Shown: piece after piece, positions 15,619 through 24,045 of the stretch | Layout: the number at the start of each line of letters is the position of its first letter | Position numbering within the stretch: position 1 is the first letter of the stretch | Assembly: GCF_019550795.1 (NCBI RefSeq) | Contig: NZ_CP080545.1 | Span: 5,189,501 to 5,253,500, forward strand | DNA from: Paenibacillus sp. sptzw28 | GTDB lineage: Bacteria; Bacillota; Bacilli; Paenibacillales; Paenibacillaceae | Length of the DNA stretch: 64,000 nt | Direction of reading: 5' to 3' | The notes under the pieces: generated by a model | What the model was told of the DNA's origin: nothing | The model's input: the letters and a program-made list of their open reading frames with translations, nothing else | The model's database searches: none | Position numbers and translations under genes: made by a program

Positions 15619-18204
15619 CTACGTTGACGTAATCATTGAACCGCCGATTCGCTTATTTTCGTTTGCCGCGAATGCGTTATTAATCCGCGCAAATGCCACG
15701 CCATCGATCGATAGAACAACGTCTCCGGACTGTCCAGCACGTCCTCCCCCGACCGTCTGCATGGCCGTCATGACCGCGGTGCTAATGGCGCCGGCGAATT
15801 TATCAAACACGTCTCCACGCTCTAGCGGTACAACCGCCTCCGCGCCAGCCTCGCCTAGCATAGCCACGGTAGGACTCGATACTACACCACCGCGGGCGAG
15901 TCTCGGAATTGTTCCTATGTGGACGCCGAAAGACTTGCCGCCGAACTCCGGTACCCAATCTGGTACCGAAATACTGATGCTGTTCAAGCCGCCAATCACC
16001 TTGTTAATCGCATCGATGATGAGGTTCAGCGGGAACTTGACCAGATCATATAAGCCGTCGAAAATCCCTTTGAAGATGTCTCGGACACCTTCCCACGCTT
16101 TTCTCCAATCTACAGTGAATACACCGGTGATAAAAGTCATGAGCCCTTTGAACGCCGTCTTCAGGTCTTCGATGAGCTCACCGAGCGTCTTAAATACCTC
16201 GCTGAATATGGTTTTGAATGAACCGCCCATGTATTCTGCAAGGGGCTTAGCTACGTTTTCCCAAAGGAACTTCATCACATCGACAATACCTTGGAATGCC
16301 GGTTTGAGGTTGACAGAAAGGAAAGCCCCGAACGGTTTAAGCACATTGTTCCAAAGGAAAGCAAAAACGGTCGATAATGCTTCCACAGCGGGCTTGACGC
16401 TCTCTTTCATAGCAGTAGCGAGCGGCACAAGCACTTCCTGCCAGAGCATTTTCGCCACATCCGCCACGAATAGAAAGGATATTTTTAAAGCCTCAAGCGC
16501 AATGTCTGAGAGCGGCGTAAAGACGTTTCCCCACATCCACAGAAGGAAGTTTCCGAGCGGTACCAATACACTCTTCCAGAGCCATTGAGCAGCTGTCGCA
16601 ACAGCACCCCAAGCTGCCACTAAGGCTGTGCCCAGCCACTGGCCGAACGGTACAAGGACATTCTGCCAAAGCCATTGAATAGTTATCCCGATTGCATTCC
16701 ATACAGGCATGGCGTCCTTTTTTATTTGCTCCCATGCATTCGCAATAACACCTTTCAGCTCAATCAGCTTTTCGCGAGAACCCGGAATGAGGGCGCCAAT
16801 CCCGCCGACGACGAAAGTGTCGTAGAGCCCCGAACCAATCTTTTCGATCCCTTTAAGGAACATAGCCGGATCGAGCGTAACAAGCCCGCGTATGGCGGTT
16901 GCAACCCCGGTTAAGATTTCAGCGAGGCCTGTTAGTCGATCGAAGAATGCAGCCCATCCATACGCCCCTATTGTCAATAACCACCCGGTAAGTTTGTCAC
17001 CATCAAGAGCTCCCCATAATTCTTTGAGGGACGTTCCAAGCTCCCTAAGCGCTTCCTTGAACCGGCCGAAGGCGTCAATGACAGGCTGCATGACCTCTTT
17101 AAACTTGGCAGCCATTTCCGCGAATTTGCTTGTGGCTTCCTGGCTTTGGCTTATTTCAACAGGCGCGGCCGCCGCTGCACTGGTTCCGGCTCCGGATCCT
17201 CCGCCAGCGCCCCCTCCAGATTCGGAGAGTTGATTGATCTCATCAAAACCGGCCACAGAATTTTTTGCTTGTTTGCCTGCCTCTTCGTACGCATCGCCCA
17301 AACCTGAGACGGCGCTGGCCTGCTGTTGTGTCGCCTTCGTCTGCTGTTGCTGAACCTTAGTACCAAACAGTGCCGACATGAAACCAGCTATGGCATTCAT
17401 GGCATTGGCAAGTGCAGCAGCCATCTTCGTGAGCGCCGGCAGAACGGCATTGTAAATGGGAAGGAATGCTTGACCGAGTGCAAGCTGTGTATTCTTGAGC
17501 TGGGCGATAAACTGTGCCTGGCGGGATGCGGTATTGTCCGTGATTTCCGTTCCATACTTCTTCGCCGCTTGCTCCATAATCGCAAACAAACGTATCTGTT
17601 GCTGTGTATTGAAATCCAACTGCGCCCAATGCTTCCCGTTGGCGAATTTTTTGAACGCATCGGTCGATTCGATCATCGCGATATTCACGTTGATGCCGAG
17701 GTCCTCGATCGCGTCTGTCTCTCCTAGCAGACCGGAGCGAATGCGATCCATAACGTCTTCCATCGAGCGCCCCGTAGAGCTGGCGACGACGGCCGATGCT
17801 TTAAGCAGGTCCTGCGTCCGCTTAAAAGTCTCTTCCGTACTGGAGGAAAATCCGCTGATTAGGTTTGCATACGTCGCACCGAACTGGACCGCCTGGCTGC
17901 GGCCCAAGCCGAACGCACCAGCTTGTTCATCAGCCCATTTTCGAAACTCGTCCGCACTGGATCCGAGCATGCGATTCAATTGCCCAATTGCTGCCTCGAA
18001 CTTGATCGCGTCTTGAACGGCTGCTCCGATGCCCATACCGGCGATAGCCGTGATTGCAGAAGCAATGGCAACCTGAATACCTTTCATCGAATTGGAAATA
18101 TCCGTTTTGAAAGAGTTTGTGTCTTTCTGAAACTGCTGCATTGATTTCTTTGCCGTACCGAAATCGGCCCCAGCCCTTATGAGTAGGTTTCGTACTACAG
18201 CCAA
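15619..18204 (-). CDS. tape measure protein
   Basis: 861 residues, start TTG 18204 with GGGGGTGGG upstream. N-terminal LLIRAGADFGTAKKSMQQF and long helices, then a low-complexity Ser/Gly/Ala linker (about 330-350), and a hydrophobic central part with five roughly 30-45-residue repeats each holding (W/F)LW.NVL.PF/L. The C-terminus has ARGGVVSSPTVAMLGEAGAE, the hallmark of siphovirus tape measures. It sets tail length and forms part of the DNA channel; by about 1.5 A per residue the tail should be near 130 nm. It follows the frameshifted tail chaperone genes as usual. Confidence 0.92.
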   Translation of the reverse strand: MAVVRNLLIRAGADFGTAKKSMQQFQKDTNSFKTDISNSMKGIQVAIASAITAIAGMGIGAAVQDAIKFEAAIGQLNRMLGSSADEFRKWADEQAGAFGLGRSQAVQFGATYANLISGFSSSTEETFKRTQDLLKASAVVASSTGRSMEDVMDRIRSGLLGETDAIEDLGINVNIAMIESTDAFKKFANGKHWAQLDFNTQQQIRLFAIMEQAAKKYGTEITDNTASRQAQFIAQLKNTQLALGQAFLPIYNAVLPALTKMAAALANAMNAIAGFMSALFGTKVQQQQTKATQQQASAVSGLGDAYEEAGKQAKNSVAGFDEINQLSESGGGAGGGSGAGTSAAAAAPVEISQSQEATSKFAEMAAKFKEVMQPVIDAFGRFKEALRELGTSLKELWGALDGDKLTGWLLTIGAYGWAAFFDRLTGLAEILTGVATAIRGLVTLDPAMFLKGIEKIGSGLYDTFVVGGIGALIPGSREKLIELKGVIANAWEQIKKDAMPVWNAIGITIQWLWQNVLVPFGQWLGTALVAAWGAVATAAQWLWKSVLVPLGNFLLWMWGNVFTPLSDIALEALKISFLFVADVAKMLWQEVLVPLATAMKESVKPAVEALSTVFAFLWNNVLKPFGAFLSVNLKPAFQGIVDVMKFLWENVAKPLAEYMGGSFKTIFSEVFKTLGELIEDLKTAFKGLMTFITGVFTVDWRKAWEGVRDIFKGIFDGLYDLVKFPLNLIIDAINKVIGGLNSISISVPDWVPEFGGKSFGVHIGTIPRLARGGVVSSPTVAMLGEAGAEAVVPLERGDVFDKFAGAISTAVMTAMQTVGGGRAGQSGDVVLSIDGVAFARINNAFAANENKRIGGSMITST

Positions 18205-18240
18205 TTATCCCACCCCCTTACAAACAAAAAAGAACAGCCT

Positions 18241-18600
18241 TTAGCTGCTCTCACTCTCCGTTTGTTGCAATATGAATTGAAGCATCTGTTGCGGTGTCTG
18301 CTCCCGTTTCGGTTTCTGCGCACTCTTTACCTTCTCCAAGATGACCTTTAAGCTTGGCAGCTTCTCTGCCCTGGACCACGCCGCGTTAAGATACGCTAAC
18401 ACTAGGCGTTCCTCGCTGTCCCTATTCATGCGCTCTTCAAAGGCGTGGATATGAAGATTCAATTCATGGGGGGTCATCTCATCATAATCACGAAGAGATA
18501 TACCTAGCCGGATTGCAGCTTTTAGCGAGTCTTCCCAATCCCACGGCGCTGTGCCCGATTTTGTGCCGGCTGTGTCGCCGCCGGCGTCAACCCGTTTCCC
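18241..18600 (-). CDS. tail assembly chaperone, frameshift-encoded C-terminal part (gpT-like)
   Basis: This frame has an ATG at 18477 but is open upstream to the slippery site at 18594-18600. Read in the -1 frame it gives a continuous extension containing PWDWEDSLKAAIRLGISL and DYDEMTPHELN, the typical C-terminal part of gpGT-like chaperones. Fusion with the gpG-like gene yields about 224 residues (107 + 117). It helps load tail tube protein on the tape measure, whose gene follows 37 bp later. Independent start at 18477 is unlikely. Confidence 0.85.
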   Translation of the reverse strand, partial: GKRVDAGGDTAGTKSGTAPWDWEDSLKAAIRLGISLRDYDEMTPHELNLHIHAFEERMNRDSEERLVLAYLNAAWSRAEKLPSLKVILEKVKSAQKPKREQTPQQMLQFILQQTESESS

Positions 18601-18914
18601 TGCGATGTTCCGCTAAAAGAAATTCTTAGTGCCTCCTGCATCTTTTCAAGTAGGTAATCTAATGACGGCGCATAATCAAGGATGTCTTCCATCATTTCTA
18701 ATGTAAGTGTCTCCCCGCTTTCTCTCGCGTCTCGTTCTAAACCGTAAAAGAATATGGTTTCTAATTCTTCCAGATCGAAATCGTTTTGAGTTCCAACCTC
18801 TTCGACGCTTGTGCCGGTAAAGGCAGTTAATTTTTTTAAAGCTTTGTGCCCGAATCTGAGAACCCGCGGTCTATCCAGTTCGATGATTACGACATCATTT
18901 CCAGCTTTACTCAT
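18522..18914 (-). CDS. tail assembly chaperone (gpG-like)
   Basis: 130 residues. Acidic helical protein with VIIELDRPRVLRFGHKALKKL and EELETIFFYGLERDARESGE, like tail assembly chaperones of Gram-positive siphoviruses. The last 24 codons overlap the -1 frame that encodes the extension. It lies between the major tail protein and the tape measure. The longer product arises by programmed frameshifting at 18594-18600. Confidence 0.82.
   Translation of the reverse strand: MSKAGNDVVIIELDRPRVLRFGHKALKKLTAFTGTSVEEVGTQNDFDLEELETIFFYGLERDARESGETLTLEMMEDILDYAPSLDYLLEKMQEALRISFSGTSQGNGLTPAATQPAQNRAQRRGIGKTR
18594..18600 (-). promoter_or_regulatory. -1 programmed ribosomal frameshift heptamer G GGA AAC
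   Basis: In the gpG-like frame the codons are CAG GGA AAC, giving the X XXY YYZ heptamer GGGAAAC. Both tRNAs can re-pair on GGG AAA. The -1 frame is open for 117 further codons after it, whereas the zero frame stops 24 codons later. Confidence 0.82.
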
Positions 18915-18931
18915 AACTTTCCCTCGCTTTC

Positions 18932-18961
18932 AAAAGTAAAAAGGCCGGGATAGCCCCGGCC
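18932..18961 (-). terminator. hairpin after major tail protein gene
   Basis: GGCCGGG/CCCGGCC stem followed on the minus strand by TTTTTAC, 7 bp after the major tail protein stop. Probably a partial terminator that lowers expression of the downstream chaperones. Confidence 0.6.
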
Positions 18962-18967
18962 CCGTTA

Positions 18968-19675
18968 CTAGCTCGACTTGTTGACAATGATTTCGTATGT
19001 TTTGACACTCTTGCTCGCTTCCTGAGCCGTTATTGTTAGCTTTTTCGACGTGTTCAGGGCCACGGCAATGCTGTTCGATGCGCTGCCACTGGTAAGATCC
19101 TGCGAATACACGCCATCGATATACAACTTAAGTGTGTGACTCGCTGCCGTCGCTGTGACCGTGATCGGTGATGTGATCGCGCCGGTATAAGCGTAGTAGT
19201 ACGTTCCGTTTGCAAACACCGGAGCGAGCGTGCCACCGCCCGAGAGCGCCAGCGCCGTCAAGCCGCCGGAATCGGATGTCGCAAGCGTTGGCGAACCGCT
19301 GATCTTGATCGTTGCCTCGAATGACAGCAAATCCTCTAGCGTTGCGCTGCCTCCCTGAAACGCTGTTACGACGCCTCGGAACGTCCACGACGCTCCCATT
19401 TCCGACGGAAAAAGGACTTGGAAGTCTTGCAGCGCGCCCGCCTCGAATGCGTCGTTGAGAGCGTCTTGTCCGGCATCACCCGGTTCAAAAAAGCCGCTGA
19501 TCGTGATCTCTCCACCATCTTTAAAGCCGCCGGTGAAGGTCCGGTATCCGCCGGCACTATCCAGCGTCGTCGTGTCAAGCGTTTCAGCTGTGCGAGGCGG
19601 CGCGTCTATCGATGTCAACTGGGCAATATACGTCGTGCCGATCTTTATTTTTGTTCCTACGGAACGTTGGGGCAT
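18968..19675 (-). CDS. major tail (tube) protein with C-terminal cadherin-like domain
   Basis: 235 residues. Residues about 1-130 are a tail tube protein: GTKIKIGTTYIAQLTSIDAP, ETLDTTTLDSAGGYRTF, FEPGDAGQDALNDAFEAG. Residues about 150-235 are an added beta-sandwich of the cadherin-like type (LKLYIDGVYSQDL, KKLTITAQEASKSVKTYEII), a common surface decoration of Gram-positive phage tails. It polymerises into the tail tube. A hairpin after the stop probably helps set its high expression. Confidence 0.88.
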   Translation of the reverse strand: MPQRSVGTKIKIGTTYIAQLTSIDAPPRTAETLDTTTLDSAGGYRTFTGGFKDGGEITISGFFEPGDAGQDALNDAFEAGALQDFQVLFPSEMGASWTFRGVVTAFQGGSATLEDLLSFEATIKISGSPTLATSDSGGLTALALSGGGTLAPVFANGTYYYAYTGAITSPITVTATAASHTLKLYIDGVYSQDLTSGSASNSIAVALNTSKKLTITAQEASKSVKTYEIIVNKSS

Positions 19676-19689
19676 GATTGATCAACCTC

Positions 19690-20085
19690 CTAATAATAGA
19701 CTTCATATTCGATCAAACAACGGTAAAGCTTCGGATCTTCTTCATAAAGCTCTACCGGCTGCTGATATGTGACTTCTTGGATAAGCGGCCCATCCGTCCC
19801 GATTCGGCGCTGCTCGAACGAGATGAGCTGGTCGATCGCAGCATTCGTCAATGATTTCAGGTCAGCATAGCGGTTCGAAATCACGTTCAACTCGCCTCGT
19901 ACTTCCCGGCCTGACTGGTAGCCGTCCTGTGTCTTCGTTCGGCGCCCCGCGCTCGAGGAATAAATGAGATAGGGGATGCCTTGACCGGCGTTCGCTTTCG
20001 GAGAAAATAAGGGATATACCCGGCCACTGAAAGCCGTGATTGTTTTCATTTCCTGATCCAACGCCTGCTCAAAATCTTGCGCCAT
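19690..20085 (-). CDS. tail completion protein (DUF3168-like)
   Basis: 131 residues. Contains RVYPLFSPKANAGQGIPYLIYSSS, RTKTQDGYQSGREVRGELNV and a C-terminal KLYRCLIEYEVYY, which fit the DUF3168 / tail terminator group that caps the tail at the neck. Located directly before the tube protein gene and after the gp10-like gene, the usual order head closure, gp10, tail completion, tube. Confidence 0.75.
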   Translation of the reverse strand: MAQDFEQALDQEMKTITAFSGRVYPLFSPKANAGQGIPYLIYSSSAGRRTKTQDGYQSGREVRGELNVISNRYADLKSLTNAAIDQLISFEQRRIGTDGPLIQEVTYQQPVELYEEDPKLYRCLIEYEVYY

Positions 20086-20086
20086 C

Positions 20087-20545
20087 CTATCTCAACCCCT
20101 TCTTGCGCAATACCTTGTCGACCTCTTTCCCGGCTACGTCCAGCACAGTACGTTCGATCGCTGTTTTATTGTCATCAATCGCCCGGCGCATATAGCGGTA
20201 TCCCGGGATATACCCACCATCCTCGGTCAGAAAGCCATATTCCTGAGAAGCCGGATAGTATGACCGCTTGCCTTTCTTGCTGACCTTGACGAAGACATCG
20301 TTCATCGCTGGGCTCGGCATAACGTCGTAAACGGCTTTCCCTGCTTGCGACTTGCGCTCCTTTTTGAGGATGATCCCGCTTTTGAGCGCCCCGGTATCCT
20401 CCGGTGCGTTCGCCTTTGCTGCTTTCAGCGCAATCCGAGCACCGGCGCGGGCGCCTTTCGTTGCGGCCGCTTGTGGTACCCGGCCGAGCAGCTTAATGTC
20501 GCGCTGCAACTCCTTCATTCCGAGAATTTCAGTTCGGCGCGCCAT
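20087..20545 (-). CDS. HK97 gp10-like neck/tail protein
   Basis: 152 residues from ATG 20545 with AAGGAG upstream (a TTG at 20566 has no ribosome site). Basic, with GARIALKAAKANAPEDTGALKSGI, the clear HK97 gp10 signature, and YPASQEYGF later. It takes part in head-tail joining. Placed between head closure and tail completion genes. Confidence 0.88.
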   Translation of the reverse strand: MARRTEILGMKELQRDIKLLGRVPQAAATKGARAGARIALKAAKANAPEDTGALKSGIILKKERKSQAGKAVYDVMPSPAMNDVFVKVSKKGKRSYYPASQEYGFLTEDGGYIPGYRYMRRAIDDNKTAIERTVLDVAGKEVDKVLRKKGLR

Positions 20546-20547
20546 CG

Positions 20548-20901
20548 TTATTGTCGCTCCTTGCACATGAGCTGCAGCTCCTGTTTGGCAAACTCCGGAT
20601 GGATGATATGCCCGATCTCAAACACCGTTCCTGATGCATCATCGACGGCAATCATAGTCCGGTCGATCCCGTGACGCCAGCGGATGCGGATCCGCGTCGT
20701 CACGTCGGCGTTCTCCTGCATCGCAGCGAAGTATTCCCGCCCACGGAGCGGCTCAATTGCCGCCCAGACCGTCGCCACGTCCGTCCATCCCACATCAAGA
20801 GGCTGCCCGTAAGTATCTGTGTCCGTCGGCGGCCTGCGGATGGTCACGCGCTTATTCAAGCGCCCTGTCAGGCTGTTTTTACTGCAGTCTTTACACGTCA
20901 T
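20548..20901 (-). CDS. head closure protein (SPP1 gp16-like)
   Basis: 117 residues from ATG 20901 (AGAGAGGTGG upstream). Contains LNKRVTIRRPPTDTDTYGQP, TVWAAIEPLRGREYFAA and RIRWRHGIDRTM, the standard pattern of phage head closure proteins that gate the portal. The N-terminus has CKDC, an unusual extra. Overlaps the adaptor gene stop by 4 bases. Confidence 0.88.
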   Translation of the reverse strand: MTCKDCSKNSLTGRLNKRVTIRRPPTDTDTYGQPLDVGWTDVATVWAAIEPLRGREYFAAMQENADVTTRIRIRWRHGIDRTMIAVDDASGTVFEIGHIIHPEFAKQELQLMCKERQ

Positions 20902-21464
20902 ACTGGATACCACCTCTCTTGGCTGAGAAGCGATACTACAGCTGCCGGGGCATCACACATGCCGTTTTCAAACCAGTGCATGACGAGTAGTATAATCGCT
21001 TGACGTATCTTGAGCGGCACAGCGGTGGCATCGTTTCCGTATCCAGCTACGAAACGTACTTTGATGCCGTTCGCAACCGCCAGCTGGACGGAAGGCCATG
21101 CAATCCCCCACTTTTTGACGACGCGGCCGACAAATGAATAATCATCGACAATATAATTCGCTGCGTCCCAGGTCGTCGTCGCGCCATCGCTATCCGTATA
21201 GGTCAAGCTCGTGACGGACTGGAGGAGAGGCCGGGGAAGTTCGATCGCGTTTTCACACGGCCATTCGTCCAGAGCCAACTCCAGCGTTTGGGTAATCAGC
21301 GCCCGATTCAGATACCCCTCGCTCCACTCCCGCGCAGCCGTAATAAGCGGCGTCAGAATCGCGTCCGGGGACGTATCGTCGACATCGTAGCGGAGTTGAG
21401 TCTTTACATCTCCAAGCGATACCGGCTCAACGGCCGGCTGCGTAATCACCTTGATACCGGCCAT
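20898..21464 (-). CDS. head-tail connector / adaptor protein (gp6-like)
   Basis: 188 residues. VSLGDVKTQLRYDVDDTSPDAILTPLIT split over helix 1 and 2, AREWSEGYLNRALITQTLEL, and C-terminal IRQAIILLVMHWFENG match the phiE125 gp8 / HK97 gp6 connector group, which docks on the portal. Followed by head closure with a 4-base overlap. Confidence 0.85.
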   Translation of the reverse strand: MAGIKVITQPAVEPVSLGDVKTQLRYDVDDTSPDAILTPLITAAREWSEGYLNRALITQTLELALDEWPCENAIELPRPLLQSVTSLTYTDSDGATTTWDAANYIVDDYSFVGRVVKKWGIAWPSVQLAVANGIKVRFVAGYGNDATAVPLKIRQAIILLVMHWFENGMCDAPAAVVSLLSQERWYPV

Positions 21465-21490
21465 TGACCGTCACCTCTTTCTAAGCCGGA

Positions 21491-21931
21491 TTAGTTCTTG
21501 TCCGGACGGTAAGCGACGTCCTCGATCATCGTCACCGTGATCAAATTTGCCACGTTGCTGATGGCTGACGAGATGCCGACGAATTTACCATCCGGAATCG
21601 TTGCTGGGTCGACGCAGAAGTCCACGATCACATTGCCGGAATCGTCGGTAATGGTGAACGCCTTGGCGTCCGTCTGGCGTGCGGTACCCTTGTAAATCGG
21701 TACGTTTACCGGGTACGCCGTTGCGTTCGTACCGCTGGCATCGTCGGCATATTTGAGCGACAGCGCCAAGTCTGCTGCATTGCCCATCTTGGCAACAACG
21801 CGAAGCGTGATACCTTTTACGCCCGGTGTAGGGGCGAGATACGACTGCAAGGCAGCCGATGTGTCCGTCGCATTAATTAAGACGCGGGTACGAAATTTTT
21901 CGGATATGTTCGTAATTGCCACTTTTATCAT
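21491..21931 (-). CDS. hypothetical virion protein next to capsid gene
   Basis: 146 residues, beta-rich: VAITNISEKFRTRVLIN, GVKGITLRVVAKMGN, NVIVDFCVDPATIPDGKF. I do not recognise the family. Position between the major capsid and connector genes suggests a head fibre or decoration protein. Start ATG 21931 with TTGGAGGAT. Confidence 0.55.
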   Translation of the reverse strand: MIKVAITNISEKFRTRVLINATDTSAALQSYLAPTPGVKGITLRVVAKMGNAADLALSLKYADDASGTNATAYPVNVPIYKGTARQTDAKAFTITDDSGNVIVDFCVDPATIPDGKFVGISSAISNVANLITVTMIEDVAYRPDKN

Positions 21932-21951
21932 CCTCCAAGATTAGAATAGGA

Positions 21952-21976
21952 AGAGCCGCCCGATCAGGACGGCTCA
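21952..21976 (-). terminator. hairpin after major capsid gene
   Basis: GAGCCGTCC/GGGCGGCTC stem then TTCCTATTCT on the minus strand, 15 bp after the capsid stop codon. Likely a partial terminator that keeps capsid mRNA above its neighbours. Confidence 0.6.
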
Positions 21977-21990
21977 GCTCTTACGCGCTA

Positions 21991-23253
21991 TTAAGCGCGA
22001 GTGTCAAGCGTGATGAAGGAACTGCGGTTTTTCGTCGAGTTCTTGATCTTAAGCGACTTATTCCGCTTCGGCATGCCGTTCGCACGGAAAATAAAACGGA
22101 AACAGTTTTCAGCCGTCAAGAATTGCACATGAATTGACGTAGCCGCGTCAACGCCGCCTTTGTACGCGAGCATGTATTGCGACAAGTCGGCGAAGATAAT
22201 ATCGCCTTTTTCACCGAGTTCTGAGCAGTGGTCGGAATCCACGATCGAACGGCCACGCAGCGTGTCGATCGTGCCCGTCTGCGTTGCCGGCAAATAAACC
22301 GGAACACCGCCTGTCCCAACCGGGAACGAAAGGAAATCGAACTGCTCATGTGTGTCTGGATGTGCCAGCCATATCGAATTCGATTTATCGAAAGCGCGAT
22401 GATACATTGCCGAGAGATTCGCCCAAGTGATCGAGTCAGCTTCTTGGCCGGCCTCTTTCGCCACGGAAACGAGTGAGCCGCCTTTCAGAATGCCGATCGG
22501 CTTGCCTACTCCGTCTCCGGAGATGATCGCGCCTTCCAGCGTCCGGCGAATAGCCAGTTCAAACGCCCGGGTATACAGCGTGTTAATAAAACTCGAATCG
22601 CTGTCCAGCTCGTAGGTTGCATATGCAAAGCCCATCAACTTCTCAAGCTTCAGCTCGCGCTCCTGCAGCTTCGGCTGCGACTTGGCAACCGTTGCGGCTT
22701 CGGACGCCCAGTATACTTTTACTCCGCCGAATACGGTATCGGATACGTCATCCTCATCGATGTCCACCCATTTGACCGAATTCGAGCCGTCGGTTACCTG
22801 GTAGCTGTCGAGGCGCGGAAGGATGTTTCCGGCCGAAGCGGCACTTTCCATCATCATACCGGCGAAATCCGTTTGCACCGCAAAGCCGCCGTCCTGGCCG
22901 ACCTGCGTATTACCGCCCATCGCATTCTGGACGATGCGCAGGTTCTCAGACACGTTACCGTGGGCCGCATCCCGGATGTCTTTCAGTTGCGCCGCCAGGC
23001 TTTTGTACGGCTTTGGCATCGGCTCATTGACGCCGTCCAGCACCGGATGATTCACCGGTTGTTTGTCATCAGCTTCCCGCTTGGACTGCTTCTGCAGGAT
23101 CCCGATTTGCTTCTCGTTGTTGTCGTACTCCTTTTCCATCGCCTCATAGCTTGCGATGTCTTCATCCGTCATACCGTCCTTGTCTGATAGCGCACGCATG
23201 TCCTTGAGCAGCGCGTCCTGACGGGCAAGCATCTTCTTAAGTTTTTCTCCCAT
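21991..23253 (-). CDS. major capsid protein, HK97 fold
   Basis: 420 residues. N-terminal delta domain (about 1-75) is a charged coiled coil to be cut off by the neighbouring protease. The shell domain begins about 105 with VGQDGGFAVQTDFAG and contains ALEGAIISGDGVGKPIGIL-type sequence, IWLAHPDTHEQ, then GDIIFADLSQYMLAYKGG, all typical of HK97 shells. Hundreds of copies form the head. It directly follows the ClpP-like protease gene. Confidence 0.93.
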   Translation of the reverse strand: MGEKLKKMLARQDALLKDMRALSDKDGMTDEDIASYEAMEKEYDNNEKQIGILQKQSKREADDKQPVNHPVLDGVNEPMPKPYKSLAAQLKDIRDAAHGNVSENLRIVQNAMGGNTQVGQDGGFAVQTDFAGMMMESAASAGNILPRLDSYQVTDGSNSVKWVDIDEDDVSDTVFGGVKVYWASEAATVAKSQPKLQERELKLEKLMGFAYATYELDSDSSFINTLYTRAFELAIRRTLEGAIISGDGVGKPIGILKGGSLVSVAKEAGQEADSITWANLSAMYHRAFDKSNSIWLAHPDTHEQFDFLSFPVGTGGVPVYLPATQTGTIDTLRGRSIVDSDHCSELGEKGDIIFADLSQYMLAYKGGVDAATSIHVQFLTAENCFRFIFRANGMPKRNKSLKIKNSTKNRSSFITLDTRA

Positions 23254-24044
23254 TAGGAAAACCTCCTGTGTTGTTTTTCGCGCACGCTCACGCGCCGCTG
23301 TATATCGACAACCCGGTTATTGGCCGGGCTCTCTTCGGGGTTGGTATTCGATTTCTCGGTTGGCTGCATCTTCTGCCATTGTTCGAAAAAACGCCGCATC
23401 GCGGAATCGGCGCTGTTTTGGATGGCGAGCCGGCTGAACGAAAAGGAATTCTGCACTGGCTCATTGTCATCTGCGGCCACATTAGCGTACAGCATGCCGT
23501 CCGCGAATCCGTCGGCCATAGCTTTGCGAGCACTCATCCAGGTTTCATCATCCATTAGACGAGAGATTTTGTTTCGGCTGAGACCTGTCTTAGTCTGATA
23601 GGCGTTAATGATGGTCTCTTTGACCTCATCCAGCACATCGGCTGCGTGTCGCATATCCTTCGCCTCGCCGCGAGCACCAGTCCACGGGTTATGGATCATG
23701 AGAATGCTTGCGGGACTCATCAGGATTTCATCAGCGGCCATTGCAATAACAGATGCGGCTGAAACTGCCTTGCCGTCGATCTTGGCCGTGACTTTGCCTT
23801 TATGCTCTTTCATGGCGTTGTAAATACCAGCAGCAGCGAACACATCTCCGCCCCAACTGTCGATCCACACCGTTATGTTCTTCCCTTTATGCTCGGCGAG
23901 CGCCGTCCGGAATGCGTTCGGTGTGGCTGCCGGGATCCCGAACCATTCGTAGATCCAAGCATCATCGTTGCTGATGATCTCACCTTCGATGCGAAGTTCC
24001 ACATCTTCATTGTCTGCAGCATTGCGAAAACTCCAGAATAGCAA
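23253..24044 (-). CDS. ClpP-like head maturation protease
   Basis: 263 residues. ClpP/crotonase-fold serine protease: ITVWIDSWGGDVFAAAGIYN, Ser95 in GKAVSAASVIAMAAD, His118 in LMIHNPW, and a DDETWMSARKA segment with the likely acidic member. The C-terminal 60 residues are a basic, Gln/Asn-rich tail that may bind scaffold. It cuts the capsid delta domain during head maturation. Its stop and the capsid start share a base. Confidence 0.9.
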   Translation of the reverse strand: MLFWSFRNAADNEDVELRIEGEIISNDDAWIYEWFGIPAATPNAFRTALAEHKGKNITVWIDSWGGDVFAAAGIYNAMKEHKGKVTAKIDGKAVSAASVIAMAADEILMSPASILMIHNPWTGARGEAKDMRHAADVLDEVKETIINAYQTKTGLSRNKISRLMDDETWMSARKAMADGFADGMLYANVAADDNEPVQNSFSFSRLAIQNSADSAMRRFFEQWQKMQPTEKSNTNPEESPANNRVVDIQRRVSVREKQHRRFS

Positions 24045-24045
24045 C

